The notes under the pieces were generated by a model. It saw nothing but the letters and a program-made list of their open reading frames with translations, searched no databases and was not told the DNA's origin. 64,000 nt of DNA from Clytia hemisphaerica (taxonomy: Eukaryota; Cnidaria; Hydrozoa; Leptothecata; Clytiidae), in NCBI GenBank assembly GCA_902728285.1, contig CACVBU010000363.1:434001-498000 (forward strand), in the 5' to 3' direction. The translations under genes and the position numbers were made by a program. Shown piece after piece: positions 43,827 through 54,079 of the stretch (the stretch's first letter is position 1; each line of letters begins with the position of its first letter).

Positions 43827-44484
43827 TGTGGCGAGGAAGTACTCAACAAATTGTCTGGTATGTTTGGAACATCTTTATGACGTAGAAGTTCAAACTAAAT
43901 AAATAAAATAAATCTCTCATTACAAATCTAGTTTGAATATAGAATTGAATAGTTGAAGTTGACTCATAAATTAAGGCTTAACTTAGTAGTGCAAAGACAG
44001 AGGCCCAACAAAGGAAAAACAAGATGGCTGCCATGAATGAGAATGAATGAAAGCAAACACTGAAAAAGGCCACACCTACAAAAACAAAATGGCTGCCATG
44101 AAAGAAAAACAAGGAAAGCAAAACCTACCAGCTTGCCAGATATAAAATCCTGTGACTGGCAGCAATAAGTCAAGTGAATGTATGATTGATCCACAAGACC
44201 ATGAAAAATATTATTGAGTTGAGTTAGAGAGCTCCTTCCTCTGTGGTGACTTGATGTTAACTGAAGAAAAGTGTGAGTGGGCACTATTTAAGGCCACATT
44301 AAGGAGATAATAAAAACTAAGGAGATAAAATAACTAATCATATATGATAAGATTATCTCTATAATAATAGAAAATGTAAACAAATGAACTGTTCTACAAA
44401 TTGACATCATGGAGATAATATGATATTGAAACAAAATTGTAATTTCTCATAATATTGAATAAAATTAGGGCAATGCCCGCTACA
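43827..44484 (-). repeat. 3' LTR of BEL/Pao element 2
   Basis: On the minus strand begins TGTAGCGGGCATTGCC after GTGGGGGAG and ends CCTCGCCACA. The last about 460 bp also occur at 51033-51495. Confidence 0.85.
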
Positions 44485-44535
44485 CTCCCCCACGAAATAG
44501 AGAGTAAACACCAAACATTGAGTCCATTGACATAA

Positions 44536-46239
44536 TTAATTATTGAAACAATCATTCAGTTCTTTGGACCAATCAATTTCCTCAATTCGATGGATAACAA
44601 CCAAGCTACGTGCTGATCGTGTTGTAATCCTTTTACAATTTTCACTTGCGTTGTGGTATCGAACTTTTACACGACGGATTTGATTATCTCGGCTACGTTC
44701 AACTTCATCAACCATGCCATATTGATAGGTATTGGATAGAATTGATTCCTGTTTTGTAAATAGGACTACATCACTAATATTAATATCAGTGTCGGAGTTG
44801 AACCATTTGGGACGCGCAACGAGGCTTGGCACATGAGTTGTAAGCCAGGCGTCAAACCATGAGTCGAAGATCTTTTGATTGTCGCGGATCAGTTTGATAT
44901 GATAATTTTCAGCGGTTAATCTCCCTGTTGGACTTCGTTCATTGTTTCTGCCCAAAAGGAGTCGGTTAGGGGTGATAAGATCAGCCATTTCAACATCTGA
45001 TTTTATGTTGTTGACTGCGATCGGCATGTTGTTGATTGAGTTGCTGATTATTGACGCCATTGTTTCCCATTGGATAATTGACAGGTGGTGGAGTTGCAAA
45101 TTTTTGTCGAGTGAATTTCGAACAGACTTGATCTTTCGCTCTACTCGCCCATGCATGTTATGCCCCCCAACAGGACATGTTTGAAATTCCAAATGTACAT
45201 CCTTGTGTAGTTGTTGCTGAATGTCAGTTATGTCGAACTTCATTGTTTGGCAACCCTTCACTAATTCACCTTCGTCAATTAGCAATTTTGATGGATAACC
45301 AAATTGACAGGAAAAGCGTGTGAATGCTTGAATGAATGATGGTGCTGCATAATCCTCCATCACTCTGATGTTGACACTTGTTGTAGTCGCACAGCAGAAC
45401 ACAAGGAGCCATACTTTAACAGTTGTTCTCTTGTGATGTTGAGAAAAGGCTTGAAAAGGTCCAGCAAGATCGGCTTGTGTGATGAAAAAGGCTGGTGCAA
45501 TGCATAAGTTGTCCATTGATAATGGACCCATTTCAATGTTGATGGATTTCTTCATTATGTAACGACAACGCTGACAGAAAGATCGCACATCCTTTACCAA
45601 TGATTTACCATCAATGATAAGTGCTTTTTGAAGAACATGTCGCCAAGTTGTTTCATTCCCAGAATGTTTGGCGGTCGGGTGATGCCAATGGACATCATTG
45701 ACAATGCTGATGGCAACCGGTGAGAACTTTTCCACAAGGGGAACACAAAATGTCGTGGACTTTAGATCTTTCATAGTTTTTGTCAAGTTGCCCAGAACAG
45801 TGATTGAATCTGTTGGCAATATACGTCCAATGTGGATAAGTATGCCATCCTTTTCCATTGATATCTTTTTGTACTTTGAACGGTCTGTGAAATGCTTGAT
45901 TTCCTTTGTTGCCTTTCGGAAGAAGTACTTTTCTGAATGACAAAGTTCATCTTCTGTTAGTGATGGACTAGGTGATTTCTGTTTGAACACATGTACATTA
46001 ATGAATCGAAGTACATATGCCATGATTCGGACAACTTTTGAAAACCGATGACTGTTGGGGTCGACCAAGTAACCAGAGAATCGATATCTGGCTTTGGTGT
46101 TATTGATAAATTTCTGATTGAGATGACAGGATGGTGTTACTTCTTGTTTGACCTTCTTTTGAACCTCCGCCAGTTGGCTGTTGGTTAATGTTATTTCCTC
46201 CATTGTCTTTGAAGGGAAGGATGTTGAGGATTGCTTCAT
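44536..46239 (-). pseudogene. element 2 integrase region
   Basis: 567-residue frame with the integrase H-H-C-C motif (H-P-T-A-K-H-S-G ... C-Q-R-C-R-Y), core D (Q-A-D-L-A-G-P), D (I-D-E-G) and E (M-H-G-R-V-E) residues, and the C-terminal DUF5641-type domain ending R-S-A-R-S-L. Separated from RNase H by a frame change near 46240. The domain itself looks complete. Confidence 0.88.
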
Positions 46240-46646
46240 TCATGGATAGCCAGTTGTCCAAACAGATGATTGGTCCACTTCTTCGTTGATGTGCATCTTC
46301 GTGTACCAATATCAGCAATCATGTCAGTTGTTTGTACGTATACCCACTGAGATGATGATGTCAGTCTTTTGATCTCGTTGACTCTATTTCGCACCCATTG
46401 TTTGAGTTGAATGGTTGGCTTGGTGATCCAATAAAGCACTATTTGAGAGTCAGTGAATTTGACTGATGTTGCGTGTTGAAATGATTTCCTGACAACTTCT
46501 CCTGCATGCGTATTGACCAATGCTGCATATAACTCAGCACGAGGCTGTGTCATTTCTTCTGGCACAAGGCGACTTCTGGCAAATACCAATTGACATGAGT
46601 AGCTTCCATTTGTCAGTTTAAATCTTGCATAAAATGAGATATCCAT
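46236..46646 (-). pseudogene. element 2 RNase H fragment
   Basis: Holds A-R-F-K-L-T-N-G-S-Y ... P-R-A-E-L-Y-A-A-L and A-D-I-G-T-R-R. Compared with element 1, about 45 residues are missing just before it, including the first catalytic Asp (D-A-S), so the RNase H cannot be functional. Confidence 0.82.
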
Positions 46647-48793
46647 ACATTTCGTGATAGATTATTGGTAGATATTCGTAGATTATCTGGTAGTGCGTCA
46701 TCCCACTCCATTCGCCTCAGGACAAGTTTGTGTAGATCAACTTTCAGTGTGGCTGTGATTGGGGTGACAAGTCCAGCAATATCGAAAACCTCTGCTACTT
46801 TTGACATGCATTGACGACGGGTCAATGCTTGTGGAACTTCTTTGATTTGTTTTGGTTTCTTTCCACGGTAGTTTTTGGCAAAATTGATTTCAGGATTGTC
46901 AATACTGATTTCATCTGCTTCTGGAAACCATTTCATCCCAGCAACAGATACAGACTCTCCATCACTTGACAAAGATTGTTTTGGTCTTTGATGCGAAAAT
47001 GTGAAGCCTTTCAGGTGGAATCCTCCATGGTTGACTACTAGCTCAAGGTCGTCAGCAAGTTTGAATGCCTTATCGATAGTTTCCTCTCCAGTCACACAGT
47101 CATCGACGTACACATCTTTGTTAATGATTTGATGAACCTTTGGGTGGTGCTCCTTGAAGAGGTTTGCTGTCTCACGTAATGCTCGTTCAGATTGGTTTCC
47201 GCTTGACTTGATGCCATAAATGAGGGTTTTTATAACTTTTTCTTCGGGTAGCTTGTATGGATCAAACTCATCTTGCCAGAGATAGCGTTGTAGGCACCAT
47301 TGTGATTTGTCCAATTGAACTGAATTATACATCTTTGCCACATCTGTATGTATTCCAATGTAGTGACTCCTCCACCTGATGAACAATTCCACAAGTTTGT
47401 TCATGTTGTTTCTTCCCTTTGCAAGTAGATCATTGAGTGATTTACCAGAGTCAGTTTTCATTGAGGCGTCAAACACGACTCGGCATGGAGTAGAAATTGA
47501 ATTTTCCTTCCATACTGCTCGCCATGGGATGAAGTTCTTGATAGGACTCTGATGCAGTTGTTGTTGAACATCACTTGGAAGATTCTTTACATATTCTACA
47601 TATCCCAGATCTTGAAGTTTCTTCTCAGATTTCAGCACATCTGCCTTGTCATCGGGGTACTTGGCAAGACGCTTCATCTGTTGGTTGAACACTTTCAAAG
47701 CGATATGATGATTTGGTGCTAGGTAAGTGACAGGATCCATCATGAGTGGGCGTGTTGCAGTAGATGATCGATCACTAACATTGACAGTGACTGAGCGGTC
47801 AATGACATCTTGCTCAATCTCTTCCTGAACACTCATGGTTTCGTCAGTTGATTGAAGATCCTTGCATTTCTGGCAGCCACGGCAGTTGGTGCATCGGAAT
47901 GTCAGCTCACTTCCAAGTTGTTCGGCTGCCTCAAATAGCATAACTTTGTTGACAAAATCTTGATCCTCTGCTTTGTCTGAGACATAGATGTCAGCTTGGT
48001 AAGATGGATATCCTAGAAGTTTGGCATCTGGGTTGACATGATACCCAAAGTTGAACAGTCGAAATTGTTGATTGACAAAATTAGCGATGTTGTGATGTTG
48101 TTGATTAATCTCTCTGAATAGTCTATGGGGACCACCAACAACACCTCTTGAACCATCGGCACTCTTGAAGTGGGACTCAAAGATAGTGAGCCCTGATGGC
48201 AATTGAAAGATGAATTTAGGATGGTAACGCATGTATTGTATACCTATCATAAAATCGACTTCTCCACCAACTTGCGCTGATACCAGTGGGAGTTTCTTGG
48301 GATCACCACCAATGTCTTTGAACCCATTGTGAATGTCATTGATAACATCACCATTGAGCTTGTACATTGGAAAGTCGTGTGTGAGCTTGTCCATACAAAC
48401 TCCAATCATGGTTGCATCTTCTCCATTTGCGAGAGGTATGTTGACAGAGTAGATGCCATTGCTTGATAGGCTGACTTGATCGCCAACACCATTGGTTTGT
48501 ATTGATCCAGCATAAACTTGTTTGGCACGTGTCTTGAGTTGTTTAACGGCTTTGAAGCGGCTGATGAAATCACTACATCCAGTATCATAAAAGATGTTAT
48601 ACACCTTTTTGTCAACGAGGATGTTTTGGAACATATAGATGGCATCTGTGTTGCTATCTTCAATATCGGCATGGAAAGATAGTTTGATCTCTTTGGAGAA
48701 ATTCAGGACTGGTTGATTGATGATACTATCTTGATTTGTACCGCTTGAGTGTTTCCTGGTTCTGTGTGTTATTCTTGTGTTTCTCACAAACAA
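46613..48793 (-). pseudogene. element 2 protease and reverse transcriptase
   Basis: 726-residue frame. The protease site is Y-D-T-G-C-S (canonical D-T-G, unlike element 1). RT has F-I-P-W-R-A-V-W, T-D-V-A-K-M-Y and Y-V-D-D. Ends in the deletion near 46.64 kb; joined to the zinc region by a frame change near 48.74 kb. Confidence 0.88.
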
Positions 48794-50486
48794 GAATGTG
48801 CTTCTTCATTGGATATGATTGATGGTAGGTGTGTTGACAAACAAATGTATGTTGACAGTGACCATCGCGATGCTTCTCTTGGTTGGCACTTGCTCCAGGG
48901 AACAAGCATTGAAAGCACAGATTCTTGGATTTCAGTGTGCTGAGACGTTCAGCCGGTGTCAAATCAACAAAGGTTTTGCATGAGAAATATTGAATCAGTT
49001 TCATACCACGTGGACCTCTTGTTTGGACATGGTCATTCTTTCCACAAATGAAACAGATGGTTTGATTGTTCGTTGGTTGACTGGATGGAGGTGGATTCCA
49101 TGGTGGAGGATTCGCCTGTGGTCTTGCTGCTGGTGGATTTGAGTCTGTCTGATGGCCAGATCCACGTCTGGTTGGTTGTTATGATTGTTCCTGCTTCTTT
49201 GACTTTGATTGAAGAATCGCTCGTTGTTGTTGCATCTTGACTTCCTTATCGAGAAAGTCCAGCATTTGTCTCCACTTCCATCTGCCTTCCTTTGGTATCT
49301 CACAGCTGAGGGTTAGCCATCTGATTGATCTCTCCTCACCAAGTAGATTACACGCTTGATCGAATGCATCAGAATAGTACAGCTCGTTCTCGATGTGGTG
49401 ATCAGTGGATAATTGCATCAGGTCTCTCATCAAGTTGGAAATCTTGCTGATGCTATTGATGATTTTGGCTGGATCTTTGGATTTGACTGTTTCACAATCG
49501 GTCAGTTCTGATATTTTGTTTGTCAGAAGTATCTTTGTGTCTCCGTATGCTTCTTTGAGGCGTTCCCAAATATCTCTGATCTCTAACACATTTTTAACGA
49601 GTGTTAGTGCATCCTTCTCCAAGTAGTTGTTTTTGAGCAAATCAGCTTGGAGATGTGTAGGTACAGATTGAGCAAAGAGTTTATTGAAATTGGTTTTGAA
49701 GTCGTAGATGTTGGTTGAAGATTCATACCCACTGAACTTGCCAAGATTGATGTTGAGTTGCGATTTGTTGAATGAATCAATTTTATCCATCTCACGATCT
49801 TTGAACTCTTTGATAATAAGGGCTTTGTAGGTTTCCCATAGTTGGATAATAGTATCATAATCCCTCTTTGCAGCTTCAAAGATGACTTTCGATGGTTCTA
49901 GTTCAATATATTCTTTGAATTTTGCTGACAATGACGTAACAGTCTTGGTGTATTTACTGAGGTCTTGATTGCGAACCTTTACTTCCTCATTTGACAATTT
50001 ATCCACCTCGCATGTTGAAATCTTTCTGATTGAGGATCGAATGTTTTTCATTTCATCAGTCAAGAAAGCGGTTTTATTAGTTTTGATTGTCTTTACTGAA
50101 CTATTTGCCTCTTGGATGACTTTGTTGGCACTTTGAACATACATGCTGATGGAATCATTCACTTCTTTGTACTTCAGTGCGTGAGGTTGGTATGCCTCTT
50201 CGCCAAGTTCAGCTTGTAAGAAAGAGTGTTGTGTTCGGAACTGAGCACGCAGTGATTGGATTTTCTCGAGACAGTTCATAATTAAGTCATACGAATCTTG
50301 AATGGTTGTGGGGTCGTTGTCATTGATGAAATCTCCTATTTCACCTTGAAGGATTGACACACTGACTGCAGTTGGAATTGCTTGGATAGGTTTGTTCTCA
50401 GCCATTGCTGGAGGTATCTTTTCACCTGTAGAACCAAATATATTGTAGTTGATTCGCTTGGCACAAGTTCTCCTTGGTCTTTGCAT
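48726..50486 (-). pseudogene. element 2 gag and zinc region, interrupted by one in-frame stop
   Basis: The gag frame (435 codons from ATG 50486) reads through the basic start Q-R-P-R-R-T and F-S-G-Y-E-S block to a TAA at 49179. The same frame reopens directly after it and encodes the Cys/His block (C-F-I-C-G-K-N-D, C-F-Q-C). Only one stop separates gag from the zinc region, so either a point mutation or read-through could explain it; decay elsewhere favours mutation. Confidence 0.82.
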
Positions 50487-50950
50487 GTGAGCGAGATGTC
50501 TGACGCTTGACAGATGAGCGAGACCTTGGACGCTTGACAGATGAGCGAGACGTCTGACACTTGACGGATGAGCGAGAAGTTGGACGCTTCACGGATGAGC
50601 GAGACGTTGGACGCTTGACGGATGAGCGAGACGTTGGACGCTTGACGGATGAGCGAGACGTTGGGCGCTTGACGGATGAGCGAGACGTTGGACGCTTGAC
50701 GGATGAGCGAGACGCCAGACGCTTGACGGATGAGCGAGACGTTGGGCGCTTGACAGATGAGCGAGACGTCAGACGCTTGACGGATGAGCGAGACGTCAGA
50801 CGCTTGACGGATGAGCGAGACGTTGGACGCTTGACGGATGAGCGAGACGTCGGACGCTTGATGGATGAGTGAGACGTCGGACACTTGACGGATGAGCAAG
50901 ACGTCGGACGCTTGACGGATGAGCGAGACGTCGGACGCTTGACCGATGAG
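50487..50950. repeat. 27-bp minisatellite, about 17 units
   Basis: Unit GACGGATGAGCGAGACGT plus TGGACGCTT, in tandem from just before the gag ATG of element 2. Because 27 is a multiple of three, both strands stay open (S-L-I-R-Q-A-S-D-V on minus, T-D-E-R-D-V-G-R-L on plus). It occupies the leader between 5' LTR and gag. Confidence 0.92.
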
Positions 50951-51022
50951 TGTCAGGATAAGTTAATAGACTGGTGACATCAGACCATTGATTGGATGAC
51001 TTGACAGCATTTGAGTTATCTT

Positions 51023-51032
51023 GCTGTTTGAA
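51023..51032 (-). promoter_or_regulatory. probable primer binding site core, element 2
   Basis: On the minus strand TTCAAACAGC follows the 5' LTR directly, identical to element 1. Confidence 0.65.
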
Positions 51033-51495
51033 TGTGGCGAGGAAGTACTCAACAAATTGTCTGGTATGTTTGGAACATCTTTATGACGTAGAAGTCCAAA
51101 CTAAATAAATAAAATAAATCTCTCATTACAAATCTAGTTTGAATATAGAATTGAATAGTTGAAGTTGACTCATAAATTAAGGCTTAACTTAGTAGTGCAA
51201 AGACAGAGGCCCAACAAAGGAAAAACAAGATGGCTGCCATGAATGAGAATGAATGAAAGCAAACACTGAAAAAGGCCACACCTACAAAAACAAAATGGCT
51301 GCCATGAAAGAAAAACAAGGAAAGCAAAACCTACCAGCTTGCCAGATATAAAATGCTGTGACTGGCAGCAACAAGTCAAGTGAATGTATGATTGATCCAC
51401 AAGACCATGAAAAATATTATTGAGTTGAGTTAGAGAGCTCCTTCCTCTGTGGTGACTTGATGTTAACTGAAGAAAAGTGTGAGTGTGCACTATTT
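51033..51495 (-). repeat. truncated 5' LTR of BEL/Pao element 2
   Basis: Near-identical to 43827-44290. The outer about 190 bp of the LTR are absent; the similarity stops abruptly at TATTT, next to GCGCGCGCAGCGCG. Confidence 0.85.
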
Positions 51496-52234
51496 GCGCG
51501 CGCAGCGCGTATCTCGTTTGGTAAAATGTGCGCGCGATATACTAAATTGGTCCGTATATGGCTAAACTTTTTTGAAAATTCAGTGTTTCGAGTATGACTA
51601 CATGAAACCAAAATCTCGTGTTTCCTCAGATCGCTCCGTTTCGGCACTAAATCCTCATATTGCTGCAAGAGAACTGCTATGATTGGTTTGTTTTCCCGCG
51701 CTACTAGCAAACTGGCAAACATTGTTTTTTGATTGGTCGATTTATCTGAGCCTGATTGGTTGATTTTCTTGAAGCTGTTGCTATTGCCTACCCGCAAAAG
51801 CTGTTTCTGTCTGCTGTGGATCTGTCACTGGTTTGATTGATTGTTTCATTTTTGTTGAAATTTTTTAACAAATTTTGAGAAAAAGAAGAGGATCTGATTT
51901 ATTATAGTCTGTTAGTATCTAATCAACACATAATTCGTATATCTTATCAACATATTATTTTGCACAATTGTTTTTGTGTTTGGATTATCTGCTCTTGCAA
52001 GACTTCTTGTTGTTCATATTACTGTTGTGGCTGTGTTTGGCCTGACCACTGCTGTTGGTTTCCATCATCAATTTTTTCCAGCTAGCTAGGGAAGTATATT
52101 AACTTTTTTGTTTTTAACTTTGCACATTTTCTGTAGTAGAAACTGAAGTAAAGGTTTTCACTCCAACAGAGTTGTGATAATACTCCTGTAGTAACACCAT
52201 CTAAATAATTAATTGTCACTTTACATTCACAAAG
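51496..52234 (+). other. leader of the Helitron-like element
   Basis: Starts with a CpG-rich palindromic stretch (GCGCGCGCAGCGCG, then TGCGCGCGATATAC) unlike the surroundings, followed by AT-rich sequence. Probably promoter and 5' end of the element. No ORF of note. Confidence 0.45.
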
Positions 52235-54079
52235 ATGAATATTTTGCAATCAAGGACAGCACCTTTAGGCCTTAAAAATCTTGGTCAAAATGTTTGTTTC
52301 TTTAATTCACTCGTCCAAGCATTGTATTCGATTAAAAGTCTTCGGGAACGTGTTTGTCAATTTGAAATTAATGTCAGTACCCCAGTTAAAACAATGGCGA
52401 TTAATGAATTATTTACATCAATGACATCTTCGGCTGTTCCGATAGAAACTTATCAACTACTTCCTTTCTTTGGAATTGGGGGATACGACCATTCCAGATT
52501 TGAGCAGTTTGATGCTCAAGAATGTCTTTTACATATATTGGAAATTATTTATCCATCAAATGCAGATAATACTGTGTTAGACGCTTCAATTTTTAAAATT
52601 GCAATGTTAGAGGAATTGCTTTGTAAAAGCTGTAAAAAAATTTCAGAGAAAAATATGTACGATTCTATATGCTGTATTAAATTTTCTAACTTATATAACA
52701 ATTCCATTGAAAAAGAACTTTTGAAACTGATAAATGCGCAAAACGCAGAGCTGCTTGATGAGCCATATGTGTGTTCTAATTGTCCAATTCGTACGATGGC
52801 ATTAAAATCAACAACACTGCTCCATGTTTCTGATTATCTGATTATTTCCTTGGGTCTATTTCGTTTTGATCAAGCAACAAATACTTGTAGAAAAGTAATT
52901 CCAGAAATTACAATTGAGAATCGAATTGACAATATTCTATTGGGAACTTTACAATTACAAGCAGTCATCTTTCACCATGGCGAAACTGCAAATAGCGGCC
53001 ATTACACATCAGCTGTAAAATACGGTGAACAGTGGTTTTCTGTGGACGATGCCATAGTGAATCCTATTCACAACCCTAATTTTAACTGTAAAGTGAATGA
53101 CCATATTGTGCCTTATTTATTAATATATAAAAAATCAAATGTTGTTACATCTTTTGCTAATCATACCTGTCACTTCTCTAATTTGCAATTAAATATTAAT
53201 CAAACAAAAACAAATTCTCCTCTGATATCCTTTCCAACAAAACCAACGCTGACAACAACTACACCTAATGAGCTTAACAACAACCGAAAAAACAAAGCTG
53301 ACCAAATTCTACAGAAAGAATGTGATTTATATGGGATTACATTTTTACCACCAAATGAAAATGAAACAACCACTGCCATAAGGAAACGAAGAAAAACAAT
53401 GCGAGATGAAATTAAGCACAAAAAAAAATGTCCTGAAAACAAAAAGGAAGACTTTCACTTTAAAGTATGTGCTGAAGATGAAAAAAAAACAGTCTTTAAA
53501 AAACAATTTCCCAGTCTTGTCAACAATTCAAATATACCTCCTAATCAACCTCAAATTGACAAACCCACATTTGATTTTTCAATCACTTCCATCAATTCTA
53601 TTTCAAAAAAGAGTAATCCAAAATATTATGGCAAAGCTATATGCACCTTTCCTTTGAAGAAAGTTTCAGTTGATAAGCCAATAATAAAAATAACATACCC
53701 AAATCAAGTTAAAAATGAGGTAAAGACAGAGAGTCCTTCAAAGAGTCTAAAAGCCAGGAAAGAGATATTAAAAGTGAAAAATGTAAAAATAATACAAAAA
53801 GGCATTCTAAAAAGTAAATTCCTTTTTCAAAATAATCAAAAGTATAAAAAGAGTATTGAGAATAACAAATATTATGTTAAAAAGAAACTTTCTCAGTCAC
53901 ATTCAAGTCAAAGCCAAAACACTGAAATTTTGAGTTCAATACCAGAAGCGGAACAGCCGATCGTCCAAGAGGGCAATGAAATATCCTCAGGTGTCACTTC
54001 TAACGACAACGTCTCCTCAGCCATTCATAAGAATCCTAAAGTCTATGAATCAATTAAAAATTTGAAAATGGAGAAATGA
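52235..54079 (+). CDS. USP-type (peptidase C19) deubiquitinase ORF
   Basis: 614 residues. The USP fold spans about 10-305: Cys box G-L-K-N-L-G-Q-N-V-C21-F-F-N-S near the very N-terminus, F-D-A-Q-E-C block, zinc-type C-K-S-C and C-S-N-C pairs in the fingers, His box H-G-E-T-A-N-S-G-H256-Y-T-S and W-F-S-V-D-D272-A-I-V, then P-Y-L-L-I-Y-K-K. All catalytic positions are present, so it is predicted active against ubiquitin or a ubiquitin-like protein, or adapted to process the element's polyprotein. Residues 306-614 are Lys/Asn/Ser-rich and probably disordered. The stop overlaps the next ATG (ATGA). OTU-type cysteine proteases are known in Helitron-like (Helentron) elements; a USP is not one I recognise from them. 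Confidence 0.87.
   Translation: MNILQSRTAPLGLKNLGQNVCFFNSLVQALYSIKSLRERVCQFEINVSTPVKTMAINELFTSMTSSAVPIETYQLLPFFGIGGYDHSRFEQFDAQECLLHILEIIYPSNADNTVLDASIFKIAMLEELLCKSCKKISEKNMYDSICCIKFSNLYNNSIEKELLKLINAQNAELLDEPYVCSNCPIRTMALKSTTLLHVSDYLIISLGLFRFDQATNTCRKVIPEITIENRIDNILLGTLQLQAVIFHHGETANSGHYTSAVKYGEQWFSVDDAIVNPIHNPNFNCKVNDHIVPYLLIYKKSNVVTSFANHTCHFSNLQLNINQTKTNSPLISFPTKPTLTTTTPNELNNNRKNKADQILQKECDLYGITFLPPNENETTTAIRKRRKTMRDEIKHKKKCPENKKEDFHFKVCAEDEKKTVFKKQFPSLVNNSNIPPNQPQIDKPTFDFSITSINSISKKSNPKYYGKAICTFPLKKVSVDKPIIKITYPNQVKNEVKTESPSKSLKARKEILKVKNVKIIQKGILKSKFLFQNNQKYKKSIENNKYYVKKKLSQSHSSQSQNTEILSSIPEAEQPIVQEGNEISSGVTSNDNVSSAIHKNPKVYESIKNLKMEK
54076..54079 (+). other. ATGA stop-start overlap between USP and Rep ORFs
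   Basis: The Rep ATG overlaps the USP TGA. The preceding context GAAAATGGAGAA also holds an ATG in the USP frame. Such overlaps allow termination-reinitiation in some non-LTR elements and viruses. Confidence 0.85.

Larger units (their letters stand above)
43827..51495 (-). mobile_element. BEL/Pao LTR retrotransposon, element 2 (decayed)
   Basis: Minus-strand element with a full 3' LTR (43827-44484), pol and gag in several broken frames, a minisatellite leader and a truncated 5' LTR (51033-51495). Same family as element 1 (co-linear domains, shared TTCAAACAGC after the 5' LTR, G-rich tract before the 3' LTR) but a different lineage, since the LTRs are unrelated past TGTAG. Confidence 0.9.

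Noticed and set aside
50561..50872. Plus-strand ORF of T-D-E-R-D-V-G-R-L repeats
   Set aside because: Translation of the 27-bp minisatellite; no sign of a real gene.
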